Notes under the pieces: model-generated
The model's database searches: none
Told to the model about the DNA's origin: nothing
What the model saw: the letters and a program-made list of their open reading frames with translations, nothing else
Position numbers and translations under genes: made by a program
Shown: positions 8,958 to 20,873 of the stretch, one piece after another
Layout of the letters: each line of letters opens with the position of its first letter
Numbering within the stretch: position 1 is the first letter of the stretch
Assembly: GCA_016508695.1 (NCBI GenBank)
Contig: VNKQ01000002.1
Coordinates: 930,001 to 994,000, forward strand
Direction: 5' to 3'
Source: Hyphodiscus hymeniophilus
Lineage: Eukaryota > Ascomycota > Leotiomycetes > Helotiales > Hyphodiscaceae
Length of the DNA: 64,000 nt

Positions 8958-11900
8958 TCAATCGTAACCGCCACCAACTTGGCTAGCAAACGCGGTAGAA
9001 ACGCTCTTCTCGTCGTCATCAAGGCGGCGACCACTCAGCAGAGAGCTACTGCCAAAGACGCTTCCAGCATCACCAGTCTTGTAGTCAGCAATGCGGCCGC
9101 CAGACTCAACGTAGCGCTTGAGGCGATCGGACTGGCTGAGACTGGTTTGTTTCTGAGCATCACCCAGTCCAGCACCGAGGCTGACGCCACCTTGGCCAAT
9201 TCCTTTGCCGTCGAAGACACTGCTGGTCGTATCGGTGAGTTCGCTTGCTGCAATGGATTCTCCGGCAATGCTTTCCGGTCCACGACCACGACCTTTGTTA
9301 CCGTTTGATCTACCACGAGGATCCAAGCCCGGCCAGGAATCAGCGGTAAAATTCGAGAACATTGGTGGATAAGCAGATCCGACACCTACTCCCCCAAGAG
9401 CAGAGGAGTGAACAGAGGAAACGTCATCGGGAATGTAGCCCATCATAGAACCGGCATCGCTAAAATCCTGGTTGGCCTTTCCACTGGGGCCACGTCCATT
9501 GAAATGAGAGGAATGAGACATCTGGTAACGTTGAGGGCCACGGTAAGTCGTCTTGGGGCGGCTGAATTGCAATAAAGAGGTCTGCAAGTTGGAGAGCGGA
9601 CCTTCAACGAGGCAGTTCCGTTCCTTGAAGTGGAGGAGAAGGTAATGCCAGAGGGGGTGCTTGGATAAGACCTTCGGATTTCCCAAAATCACTAAACCAT
9701 ATTTCGCACGAGTCAAGGCGACATTGAGACGCCGAGGATCGCTCAAGAAACCGATTCCTTGGTGGTCGTTGGATCTGACACAAGATAGTACGATGAAATC
9801 CTTCTCTCTGCCCTGGAAAGCATCGACTGAAGCAACTTCTATTTCCTTGTAATTTTCCTTCTTGAATGTACCCGTATTCTGCATGGAGCTGACAACGTAA
9901 CTTCGCTGGCCCTCGTAGGGTGTGATGACACCGATGTCGGCCGGTTGGACTCCTGCCTTGAAGAAACGAGTAACAATCTTTTCGACATTTTGGGCCTCGG
10001 TACGGTTGAGGTAAGAGGTACCAGATGCAGATATTTCCTCGTTTCCAAGATTGGACCAGAACATCATCGGCGTGTCACTGACGGGCCAGGGAAAGTCCAC
10101 ATCTCGTCGAAGTCGCTGTTGCATGGTAACACCATTTTGAAGAGATCCTTCATAGAACATGTTCGATGGAAACTCGGAGAGACATGGGTGCATGCGGTAT
10201 TGGACATTTAGTCGAATGGGAGCAAGTCCAAGGTGAACGAGGCGCTCGAAGAGAGATTGGTTCAGGCCAGCCTTGGCAGCCTTCTTGTTCATAATGACCG
10301 GCCCTAATTGCTGGTGATCTCCAACCAAGACTACTTGCTTGCATCCAAGAACGAGCGGGATCATGCACTCTGGCTCGGCTGATTGGGTTGATTCGTCTAT
10401 CAGAACAGTTCGGAATTTCATCTTGGCAAGTCGAGGATCGCCAGCACCAACGCAAGTGCAGCAAAGGACATCGGCGTTGTTCAAAATCTCGCGTTCGGCA
10501 GCTCTGGTAAGTGTCTTGAATTTCTTCTCATCCTGGCTAGAGAGTTCTCCGAGTTCACTCTTTAACTGGGACAGCTTAGTCAATTCAAGGTTGCTGTCAT
10601 TCATTCGAACTTGCTCGTGGAGAGATAAGAAACCGACAGAAGATTCGACATCCTCTCGAGACTTCGCAGTGAGCCGTACAACCTTGAGGCCAGTACGATG
10701 AATACGCTCACACAGCTGATCAACCGCAACGTTCGAAGGCGCACATACGAGAACTTGTCCTCCGTTGACCTTGGCCAGATGGTAGATGACGGTGGCGGAT
10801 GTGACAGTTTTCCCAGTCCCGGGAGGGCCTTGAATCAGGCTCAGAGGCTTCTGCAAGACACTCTTGACTGCGTTGATCTGACTGCCATTCAATTCGGGAA
10901 GACCAGGAACGCTGAATTTCTTGGGCATCTGGATCTTCATTGGTGCAGCAGCAACTTCATGACCCAGAAGCTTGTGGAAGATGTAGCCAGAAACGCTCAT
11001 TTCATCAACTGCAAAAGTCTTCATCGCGAATTGCATACGGTCGTAAGAGGTGGCCTTCCAAACGTAATCGGCAGAAAAGTTATGGGTACACTCGGTCGGA
11101 ACAGACTTGTCGTTACCAACTTTTCGAAGTTCAATTGTGACTTCATCAGACTGGTTATTCGGAATCTTGACGACATATCCCACTCCCTCCCAGACAGGTC
11201 GTAGCTCGCCTTTGTACTTTAGACGCATCTCATCTCCGACCGCAAGTTTGACATCGCCCAGCTCAATTTTTGGCAAAATGAAGCTTGCAAGATGCTTATT
11301 ATTTAAACCATAGTCCCAACGAATGACAAGTCCATCTTCAGACTGTGCCTCCTTCAGCTTGCGATCGTAATCCGCTTCAATTTTGACTAGAGGTCCGAAC
11401 ACATTCTGGTACTGATATGCGTCGTCGTACTTGAGCAGAACCTCAGCAGGTTCGTCATCAATCCCAGCAGCCTTCTCAAGATCAGCAATAGTGGCGCTTG
11501 CATTATCCTTCCACATTTCCTCCAACTTCGCGATCATAGGTGGAGTAAGGTGTCTGGCACGGAGTTGTTCGGCATCGGTAGGCGCAGAAACAAGCCATGG
11601 TAAAAAGGACCGGTCTTCAATAAGTGGTTGCCATCTCGAAATATCCCAGCTCATATCCTTTGAGGACGGTGTAGAGGCGCAAGGCTGGCGGCATAGCAAG
11701 ACCACAACTGTGTCAGACTTCGCAGGAATGAATCCAAGCAAGAATACATTCTTCGTACCGCAGTTATAGCACTCGAGAACCGTGTCACCAAGGGTTGACT
11801 GTGGGTGAAGCTGGACTTCCTTGTGTCTGGCGCGGACGAGATGGTTGACTATATGGGAGGAAGTAGCATTACCACGCGCACTGCAGAACCACTTGCTACA

Positions 11901-12296
11901 TCCCAAACACTTGACAACGCTGCTTGGAGAATGAATGCCACAGTATCTTCAAAGACGTCAGCCCAGTCCAGTAGTCCGCAGTTAGCTCTCTACTTACGCG
12001 CATGCGTATGCTGGAAGCTCTTTCTCGTCCTCAATTCCTCGTAGTCCTAATGTTTTCATGCCATCTACCGGCATGCTAGCCATGCTCTCCGCATCATCAT
12101 CATCGAAGACCTCTGTCTCATTGTCGTCGTCGTCGTTTCGTCTTCGAGGTGCACCTAGACCTCCACGACCACCGTATTGTCCGTAAAGTAAACTCTCATC
12201 TGGGTCGATATTCGAGAGATCATCTGCGCCAGCATTGATTGCGGCGGCAGAGTCTGAAATGAGATGGTTTCCGAGATGCGTAAAAGCCCCTTCCAT
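8958..12296 (-). CDS. UPF1: UPF1 RNA helicase of nonsense-mediated decay
   Basis: Two exons, 12296-11998 and 11946-8958, give 1,095 residues, the expected size. The acidic N-terminus leads into the Cys/His-rich zinc domain that binds UPF2 (YCGIHSP at about 101, CLGCSKWFC, HNHLV-type histidines, CYNCG). The SF1 helicase core follows: GPPGTGKT (about 473-480), DEST (about 617-620), QYRMHP, and VASVDAFQGREKDFI. The C-terminal 200 residues are G/S/Q-rich and disordered, with SQ motifs of the kind phosphorylated in animal UPF1 (for example TSLSQSDR). UPF1 is an ATP-driven 5'-3' helicase that joins the terminating ribosome and triggers decay of transcripts with premature stops. The 51-nt intron interrupts the start of the zinc domain. 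Divergent from IMP4. Confidence 0.98.
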
Positions 12297-12746
12297 CGTG
12301 AGTTGACTCCTGGGAAAAAAGAGAACGTCAGCTCTTTTGCAGCCTCAACTTTAGCAGACGTTTGCCCAAGCTGCAACATCATGGCGGCGTACGTGCAAGC
12401 TTCTGGAGGGGCATAGGTGGCAAACGAATTCTCCCACTTACTTTAAGAATCTTTTGATTTCTCTTAAGCAATTTCCTCGGTACAGCCTTGTGGCGCGATA
12501 GGAGAGAATTTGTCACAGACGTGCCGACAGTTCTCAAGTCATCATCGAGGGTATGTGAAGACTAGCAAAGTGGCTGCGCAGTATACTGAGGCGCGAAAGG
12601 GAAAGAGCTCTTCGTTCCTGGTGATGTGGGTTGTTTGCGGCAGCTGCGACCAGGGCGGAACTTTAGCGTCTAAAGATATACGCGAAAGATTTTATCCCCA
12701 GCGACGCGGCTTGTGCCAAAGATTCTCTCGAGTATAAACGCACAAG
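12297..12746. promoter_or_regulatory. Divergent promoter region UPF1 / IMP4
   Basis: This 450-bp stretch must carry both promoters, for two RNA-metabolism genes facing away from each other. The frames within it are short and look random. I see no clear PAC or RRPE ribosome-biogenesis element. Confidence 0.55.
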
Positions 12747-13809
12747 ATGATTGTAAGTTTGTTTCTCGGCCACGAGAATTCCCATTTCTACTCTTATGAC
12801 AATGTCCCGGCTTGATTGTCAGACCTACAATGTTGGCCGGCGAGGCTTTGCGGGGTAGATGGCTTGGACAAGAATATCTGCAAAGCACTTGCAAAATCAC
12901 AGCTGACCTTTTTTGAAGCGCAAAAGAACTCGCCAAAGGCAGGACTACCTGTACCGAAAGGCTTTGATCCTAAGGGATGCCGAAATCAGCGAGAAAAGGG
13001 CCAAGATGAGGGCTGCTTTGGGATCCGGAAAACCTCTCGACCCTGCGATTGCGAACGACAAGAAATTACGAGAGGACTACAAATATGATGAATCGCGCGC
13101 AGATATGACAGTGGAGGAGCAGCTGGACCTAGATGATGAATACGCCCAATTGTCCGGCATTGTCGATCCTCGGATTCTTGTCACAACCTCAAGAGATCCT
13201 TCCACACGACTGGCATCGTTTGCGAAAGAGGTTCGATTGCTACTTCCAACATCCATAAGATTGAACAGAGGAAACTTGATTCTCCCAGACCTGGTACAAT
13301 CAGCGCAAGCTCAAGGCTTGACAGATATCATTCTCCTCCATGAACATCGTGGTATTCCAACAGCAATGACCCTCTCACATTTTCCACACGGGCCCACGAT
13401 ATCCTTCTCTCTCCATAACGTCGTCCTACGCCATGACATCCCGAATAGCTCCCGTGGCACCGTGAGCGAATCATATCCCCATCTCATCTTCGAAGGTTTC
13501 ACATCCCGACTTGGTCTCCGAATAGTAAGGATACTGAAGCACATCTTTCCTCCAAGGGAGGCCGTAACCAATAAAAGCAAACTTGGAAGTCGAGTGGTGA
13601 CATTCCGGAATATCGAGGATAGTATTGAAGTCCGACATCACGTTTTTGTTATGACGGGATACCAAAGTGTTGAATTGGCGGAGGTCGGCCCAAGGATGAG
13701 TATGAAGTGTTTTGAGATTCGAGGAGGAACGCTGGAGAATAAGGATGGTGATGTTGAGTGGCGTTTGAACCAATATACCCGTACCAGCAGGAAGAAGGAT
13801 GTTTTATGA
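12747..13809 (+). CDS. IMP4: IMP4, U3 snoRNP Brix-domain protein
   Basis: Two exons, 12747-12752 and 12919-13809, give 298 residues. The first coding exon is just ATGATT; joining it to the second gives MIRKRTRQRQDYLYRKAL, which matches the conserved IMP4 start, whereas the ATG at 12913 lies inside the intron and would give MKRKR. The N-terminal block (LRDAEISEKRAKMRAAL) and the sigma70-like Brix domain from about residue 86 (VDPRILVTTSRDPSTRL, LILPDLVQSAQAQG, LIFEGFTSRLGLR, EVGPRMSMKCFEI) are intact. IMP4 with IMP3 and MPP10 belongs to the small-subunit processome and helps U3 pair with pre-rRNA for 18S processing. The intron is 166 nt, longer than most here. Confidence 0.95.
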
Positions 13810-15548
13810 AAGACATTGTATGGTTCTGGTATCAAAAAGTCATTTTGCTGTTTAGCGTGGAGTTAAGGGATTGACTCACAAGGATGATGAAAAAGGATCA
13901 CAGTCGTCTGAGGAACGCAGCTAATCGTAACAAGTCCGTCACTATATCTTTCACGTAAGGTATCACCCAAAGTGTGACTACAACCCGAGAAGCTTCATCC
14001 ACGAGAGCATGGACCATGGGAGGAGATAAGAGGATGAGCATTAGGATCGACGGACAGGCCTTCGTTGTCTGTAACCATGGAAGCCATCTGTCAAGCTCAA
14101 TTATAGAATTGAAGTCTTTGATACCGCGATTTGGCGATTCTGCAAATCGGTCTGTAGGTCTCATTGACGCATATTTCGAGACGCTGTGACGGTGTTCTCC
14201 TTTATTTCACGCAGAAGCTACGATGCAGCATCTGAAGCCAGAACAAAGCAATCATCCTGTCTACGTCCAGTGACCGCAAACTTGGGACGAGTTGCCTCGC
14301 CTGTTTTTAGTGGTTTTTCGATGGCTTGATACTTTCCTGCTTGAGATTTCGCGTTTGTGCTCTGATAATCACGTGAATAGAGAATGATCCAGGGCTTTGT
14401 GAAATCAATTCCTTGCTAATATGTAGCTGTGATCGAGGACTAAATCGCTGCCGGGAAGTGACGATTAATGGTCAAGTGGCTGTGAAAATACGTTATGGGC
14501 GCTGCAATAGAGGGAGGGGTTCGTTTACTCTTGAGAGGCATCTTTTTTTGAATGTTGTGTACAATTTCTCTGGCAAATGGTGTCGTGATGAAGTCGTGTA
14601 TGGCAAGTTTCTACGAATGAATGATCGGGCAACGGTTAGGCTTTTGATCAAAGCAACAGCATGCTTGCAACCTTCCAACTCCGCACAAACCAGTAGATAC
14701 CAATCCATGCAAGAGACTCATCTAGTCAGTAACTACAGACTTTCTATCCGTCAACTGATGATCGATATCCATCAGGTAAACAGCAAATCGTCATCAACTT
14801 CATCGAGTTAAAAATCCGCAGCCCAGCCAGTAGCGCTTGGTATTATTGAGGACATACTTCGTTGAACCTGTATCCTACGTGATTTGCTGCTTGTAAACTC
14901 CTATGATGCTATGAGGGTACGATCAATGAAGATCCTCAAAGGGAGACTTTATTAACACTCAATGCATCTCCTAAGCTTGAATCTCAGAAAGGGACCAAGA
15001 AGCAGATGCTGAATGTAGTACTCGTTGGCTCGCTTACGGGCACTCACATTCTCCTTCACGATTATCGACCTAAAGGCTAAAGGCAACTCAAAATCGCCTG
15101 CCACCACCAGAAATGTGTTTTCTGCCCCCTTCAGCCACAGGAAACGCCACATCCGTAAATAGCATTAGGGTTTCAACCCAAAAATGCGCCGATTTCATAG
15201 CTGGGGGAAGTTCAGAAATAGATATACGCTTTCAACCTCATAGATTACCTTATTAGTTACAACTTATCTAGTCATAAGGTACTTTACCTTACCTTGCGTG
15301 GGGGTTTCCGCAAATTGCCCACGCCAGCGAGAACGCAGGGTCCAATTTTTCGGTAAACGGAATGACGAAGCCGTCGTGATTGGCGGCCTTGTGCAGCAGG
15401 CTACATACGTCGAAACTCGAAGCAGCAGGACAGAACACCACCAAACAAACAACAGACATCCACCACCCCACCCTTACTCTACCTGCGCACCCGATAGCCT
15501 CGCTCACATCATCAGCATCAGTGTCCACTGTCCGGCTCACCCCATGCT
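13810..15548. other. Intergenic, 1,739 bp, with a possible gene relic
   Basis: No convincing gene. A minus-strand frame at 13898-14164 (88 codons, ATG start) has hydrophobic segments such as PSILMLILLSPPMVHALV and looks like a decayed membrane-protein fragment. The plus frame 14413-14811 has no signature. Near 15270-15295 is a short AAGGTA/TACCTT palindrome repeated near 48.9 kb. Confidence 0.45.
15283..15295. repeat. TTTACCTTACCTT 13-mer (copy 1)
   Basis: The 13-mer is preceded by ATAAGGTAC, so AAGGTA and TACCTT can pair. The exact 13-mer recurs in inverse orientation at 48926-48938. It lies about 250 bp upstream of the transporter gene. Confidence 0.4.
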
Positions 15549-17158
15549 ATGTCTCATAAAGGTCATCTGCCGCCCACCCTTTCGAACACCAAACTCACGA
15601 ACAATGCTCCGGTAACAGCACACTCCCCTACCCCTTGGCAAACCTCCAAGCCTATATCTCGAGTGCCCTCAAGAACATCGACTCCAACGAACGGATTTAC
15701 CAAGCATTCAAACGGGGCTGCAAGGGTAACGTTCGACGGCGAAGCCGATTCCGACGACGACGTCGATGAGATGGATGATAGACGCCCTGCCCTGCACAGA
15801 CCGACAGATGGGCGATCCCATCAACCATTATTGCACAAAGATGACGAGGAACGTGGGAGAACGGGCTTTGCATCCCCTGATCTACCAGACCGACCTCCTG
15901 CGTTCTCCAGGCGATCGACGATGAGGAGTCGAAGCCCGGACACACAGGCCAAACTAGCGACGAGGAAGAAATACACATACGCAGCATTCTTCTTGGGGTT
16001 GAGTTTGGTCAGCTTTGTGGTTCAGACGGAGACTGCCGTCTATATCCAGCATGATTTGCATTGGAATAAGGCATATTGTATGCTGTAAGTTTAGAAGCGG
16101 TCTTCCTCTTGGCCTTAGTTGATCAGTCTAGATACTTCACACATGGCTCCTGGTCATTATTATGGCCCTTTCAACTTCTCATCCTACGATTACAAAAATG
16201 GAAAATGCCATGGGAAACTTTTTGGCGTCGTCATGTGTACCTTGTTCGAACAACCGCACAAATGGTCGAAACGCAATCACTGGACATTCCCCGAAATCAA
16301 CACTCCCCAATACCATACATGCTCAGAATGACCGCTTTCGTTACGAGTGCCTTGACAGTTGCAGGAGGTTCTTGGTATGTTGCAGTCAACTTGACCTCGC
16401 CCTCTGATCTCACTGCAATCTACAATTGTTCCGCTTTCTTCGCATACGCATTCTCCGTTCCTCTACTCAAGGAAAAATTACGCCTTGATAAATCATTCGC
16501 AGTCCTCGTTGCTATTGTTGGGGTGCTCATCGTCGCATACGGAGACGCAGCGCCCACAAAACATGGTGGAAAGTCAGGCGGCTCAGTAGGAGGAGGAACA
16601 GAAGAGACAGAAGCTAGCAATCGCGTGGCAGGAAACCTAATCATCGGTGTTGGAAGCGTGCTCTATGGTTTTTATGAAGTTCTGTACAAGCGACTAGCAT
16701 GCCCACCAGAAGGCACCAGCCCCGGCCGCGGCATGATCTTCGCCAATACTTTTGGTTCCTTAATTGGATCGTTCACTCTTCTTGTTCTCTGGATCCCACT
16801 CCCTATTCTTCACATCACTGGTCTGGAGGTGTTCGAACTCCCTCGAGGAGAAGCAGCCTGGCTTCTTCTTGTTTCAGTGCTGGCCAATGCTACTTTCTCT
16901 GGCTCCTTCCTGGTCCTCATTTCCCTCACGAGCCCGGTCCTCAGTAGTGTAGCTGCACTGCTCACTATATTTCTAGTTGCGATCGTGGACTGGGCATGGA
17001 CGGGTGTTCCTTTGAGTCCGGCGGCTATCATTGGAGGTTTGCTTATTATCGCGGCGTTCTTGATGTTGACTTGGAGCACCTATAGAGAAATGCAGGAGCA
17101 CCGAAGGAAAAGACAGGTAGACATGGTGGACAGTGATAGCGATAAAGACGATGATTGA
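15549..17158 (+). CDS. EamA/SLC35F-like drug-metabolite transporter
   Basis: Two exons, 15549-16084 and 16132-17158, joined over a 47-nt intron in phase 2, give 520 residues. The first 135 residues are hydrophilic and disordered (S/T/P-rich, an acidic DSDDDVDEMDD run). About ten membrane helices follow, starting at KKYTYAAFFLGLSLVSFVVQTETAVYI. Internal EamA signatures are seen, for example AIYNCSAFFAYAFSVPLLKEKL and the second-half repeat SGSFLVLISLTSPVLSSVAALLTIFLV. The tail is charged (DSDSDKDDD). The closest groups I can name are the SLC35F/YML018C-type members of the DMT superfamily, in Golgi, ER or vacuole membranes; the substrate is unknown. The ATG at 15543 is in another frame, so 15549 is the start. 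Confidence 0.85.
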
Positions 17159-17765
17159 GAGGAGGTGGATACAAACAAGATCGCAAGACTGCTTTGGTCA
17201 TGGTACAAGGAGCATTGGCTGGGCTAGGGAATGTATCATTTGGCGTTCGGTTGGATTAAGATCATTGGAAGCATTTATGCATTAGATGGCGAATTTTTGG
17301 AGGATATCTGGCTTTTCTGCAATGTATAACTGGCATTCGAAGAGGGTCTGCATATTCAAGACCTCTGGACAGGGACATTTGATTATTGATCTACACTTTC
17401 GTCCATTTCTGGAATTCAAATGACCTAGACTACCAGCCGGCTCTTCTGAACCCACAAGGGATTCAAGGCGAAGATTTTAGTTTGGTATCTCATCATGTGA
17501 CCATATATTTAAAGTGTTGCTTGAAGTGGATTGGTGACGCGCGAAACCAACACGCGCGCGTCTCCCACATTTCCTCACCTTCAAACGTCCCCGACCACCC
17601 TCTGCAGTGGTCTTTGATGACCGCAATATCTGAGACTGTCGCCTTTTACACAAAATACTCGATTCACTCATCCCCTGGTGACCTGTTACAGCGCGGCGCC
17701 ATATTTGCCCGAAACTATTCATCTTCAGACAATTGTTCCCAGAATTCTCTGGTAAAGCAAAAAGG
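17159..17765. other. Intergenic, 607 bp, MBP1 upstream region
   Basis: Holds the 3' end of the transporter transcript and the MBP1 upstream region, including the G1/S-type boxes annotated at 17537-17560. The plus frame 17386-17955 runs through the region into the first intron of MBP1 and is not coding. Confidence 0.5.
17537..17560. promoter_or_regulatory. SCB/MCB-like boxes upstream of MBP1
   Basis: The segment reads ACGCGCGAAA (17537-17546), six bases, then ACGCGCGCG (17552-17560). CGCGAAA is an exact match to the yeast SCB consensus CRCGAAA, and ACGCG is the MCB core. It is about 210-230 bp upstream of the MBP1 ATG, so the factor could control its own gene. Binding is inferred. Confidence 0.45.
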
Positions 17766-20102
17766 ATGGTTAGGCCTGCTGGACCTGGAGTCTTCTCTGC
17801 CACCTACAGTAATGTATGTGTCTTTTCTGCTTTGTCTTCTCTTTTGCGCCGCCGGTCCCTTGGCCTATGCAATTGGGCTCTTGGATGTATTCTGGGTTCC
17901 GACAGCTCTACTCCATCGCTACAATGGCCCGACCAATTGCATCCTGGTCGCATAGCTTTAATACTTTTACATACAGGCAGCTAATAAGTCCTAGGTTCCC
18001 GTCTACGAATACCAATTTGGTGAAGGGCTCAAAGAGCATGGTGAGTATGATAGCGTTGGCTATGGTTGTTCACTTGTACCCCCCAAATAGGGCTTCCTAG
18101 CTAATCTTTGCAACTTAGTTATGCGCCGTCGAGGTGATGATTGGATAAACGCTACACATATCCTTAAGGCCGCCGGCTTTGATAAGCCTGCCCGTACGAG
18201 AATCCTAGAGCGGGAGGTCCAGAAGGAGATGCATGAGAAGGTTCAGGGTGGTTATGGGAAATATCAAGGTGCGAGCATGTACGGGAGATTGGTGAATGAG
18301 CATCTAACGCATCAAAGGCACCTGGGTCCCCCTAGAGCAAGGTCAAGCTTTGGCACAACGCAATAACATCTACGACAAGCTCCGCGTTATCTTCGAGTAC
18401 ATTCCTGGAAATGACAGCCCTCCACCCGCTCCTAAACATACCACCAACAAGCCCAAGATTCCTAAGAAGCCCCCTCCAGTTCCAAAATGGAGTAATTCCC
18501 TTAGCAGTAAGTCAGCAAAAACTTCTTCTTGGGAGCAGTACTAACAGCAAAGAACCAGTGGTTGCTCCTCGTGTACAGAATGATTATGACAATCTGTCTT
18601 CTCAAATGAACGATGATGAGAGTATGGCTGATGATATCACTGTTGCTTCGGCTTCTTACTTGGGCGATGAAGACCGCTACGAGTCTCGGCAATCAACAGG
18701 ACACCGGAAGCGCAGACGTGAGGAGGATGCTAAGAACGCACTCGAGCAAGCCCACGTTGTCTATTCTGATGAGCTCCTTGACTACTTCATGCTTCAAGCT
18801 GAGGCTGCTGCTATGACTGCCAAGCCCGAGCCACCGCCAAACTACCAGCCTGACTGGATCATCGACGAGGACGCACATACTGCATTGCACTGGGCATCTG
18901 CGATGGGTGACATTGAAATCATGAAGCAGCTCAAGAGATTTGGAGCTACTCTGGATATTCCAAACGTCAGAGGCGAGACACCGTTGATGCGCACCGTTTT
19001 GTTCACCAATTGCCTGGACAAGCAATCAATGCCAGCGGTCTTGAAGGAGCTAATTTCTACCGTTCCTTGCCAGGATTATTGCGGGTCGAATGTTCTTCAT
19101 CACACTGCAGCAGTTACGAAAGTCAGACATAAACATCACTGTGCTCGCTATTATCTCGATGTCATTCTCAACAAGATGCAAGAGGGTCTGGAGCCTGATC
19201 ACGTCCGTCGTATCATCGATGCTCAAGATCAGAATGGTGACACTGCTGTTCACATCGCGGCCAGAAATGGGGCTCGTAAGTGCGTTCGTGCGCTCATGGG
19301 TCGAGGAGCTTCTACAGATATTCCCAACAATGATGGCATTACCGCTGCGGTGGAGATTCAAGAGTTGAACAACAGCCGTAGGATGGAGCGCGATCGTTAT
19401 GCTGCTGCATCTTCCTCACCTTTTGCGCCTGACTCCAACCACCGTGCGTCATTCATGGATGCCATCGGTGATGATCCAGCTCATCAGGATATCTCCCACG
19501 TCTCTGAAGCCGCCATGTCAATTCAAGCCAAAGTCACGCCTCTCGTTATGGATAAATTCCAAGAACTTGCTAAGTCTTTTGACGAGGAGCTAAAGGAGAA
19601 GGAAGAGTCCGAGAAGGAGGCTAGACGGATCTTGAATTCTACACAAGATGAGCTTATCACCACCCGCAATCAGATTCTTGAACTCTCTTATGATAATGAC
19701 CAGCCTGAGGCTCATGAGCAGAAAGTCCAGCACCTCCGTCACTTAGAGAACACTGTTATCGGTCTCATTGAGCAACAACAGCAGATCCAGCTTCTTGCCC
19801 GCACCCAGCACGAGGAAAGCAAGCAGAACGGCCACCTGGGCCAAGAAGACGATGGCGTTGCTGAGCGTCTTATGCTAGCTAGACAACTGATTGAGCAACA
19901 AGAGAAGCGGAAGCAGCTTGTTGTTCAATATCGCGATGCATTGGCTGTTGCCGGTGCAGGGCAGAACGGCGAAAAGTATTGTCGACTCATCTCCAAGTGC
20001 GTTGGTCAGGACGTTGAAACGATGGACGATAATCTGGATTCCTTGATCGAACAGCTCAAGCAGCAGGAGACTGACCGGAACCTCGAGACCATCGACTCAT
20101 GA
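17766..20102 (+). CDS. MBP1: APSES/ankyrin transcription factor, Mbp1 class
   Basis: Five exons fit: 17766-17813, 17995-18040, 18119-18268, 18318-18506 and 18559-20102 (the last acceptor may be six bases earlier), giving about 658 residues. The start MVRPAGPGVFSATYSN and exon 2 VPVYEYQFGEGLKEH are conserved in Mbp1/Res orthologues. Exons 3 and 4 complete the KilA-N/APSES DNA-binding domain: MRRRGDDWINATHILK, AGFDKPARTRILERE, GGYGKYQGTWVPLEQG. Ankyrin repeats lie at about 245-400 (HTALHWASAMGDIEIMKQL; DTAVHIAARNGARKCV). The C-terminal part is a long coiled coil that in yeast binds Swi6. The factor drives G1/S genes through MCB-type sites. Introns inside the APSES domain break it into small exons, so simple frame calls miss it. 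Confidence 0.93.
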
Positions 20103-20873
20103 AGGACGAAATGTCTAGTGTTTGACGCCATGTTTGATGTACAACTAGACCATATGGGTGAATGACTTTAAGGATTATTTGTCAATTGGAGTCGGTTTCT
20201 ACTTCGCTTTCATCTCGTTTGTTGCATCAGCGTGGATGGTTCTTGGTCCGCGATGATGCGTGGGCTGGGTCTGAAATGGAGTTTGTGTTTACGTTACGAA
20301 GGATGGAATCCATTCGTCAGTGGGGTTGGCTTGGGAAGTCTCACCTCGTGGTTCGGAATTTGAGCACGACATGCTTTGCGCGTTCTGTTCTTTTACGGCA
20401 AACTCTGTAATGGGTAACCCATTCTCACAATAGGTCATTGAAGCAGTGACTATGGAAACTAAGTCATCGCATAGTGCGGAGCACAACTCGGACTCAAATC
20501 TCAGGGAAAGACTACATACAGGGCTTCAGACACAGTGAGGAAATTTTCTAAATGGGGAGTCAGGATGTGGTAGCTTTCATTATGCTACTTAGTAGCATAG
20601 ATAGGTAATGCCTATTAATGAATGACTCTTTAGGATTCAACCTTATTCACAGGTGCTAATGAATGTGTGGTTGTGATTGTAAAGTGGCAAAATTGCAATC
20701 TTAAGACTTGTTCGAGATTTGTCTCGCATCGAGCGTCCAAGTAATCTTAGAGATTTAGGACATTCAGCTTCTACTGATTCAAGATATCAGCCATACTCAT
20801 ACCAGAGCACACCTCCTTCAGAAACCAACACGATGCCACCCATCTGGACCACAAACAAGCATTTTCCTTCTCA
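20103..20873. other. Intergenic, 771 bp
   Basis: MBP1 3' end and upstream region of the next gene. It is AT-rich around 20560-20700, with no repeat I can define. A frame at 20719 starts at TTG and overlaps the next gene in another frame, so I do not call it. Confidence 0.45.

Noticed and set aside
10698..11204. 168-codon plus-strand frame
   Set aside because: Lies wholly inside UPF1 on the opposite strand; a shadow of conserved codons.
14413..14811. 132-codon plus-strand frame
   Set aside because: Random composition, no start context, no splice-linked exon.
17386..17955. 189-codon plus-strand frame
   Set aside because: Runs through the MBP1 upstream boxes, exon 1 in the wrong frame, and intron 1.
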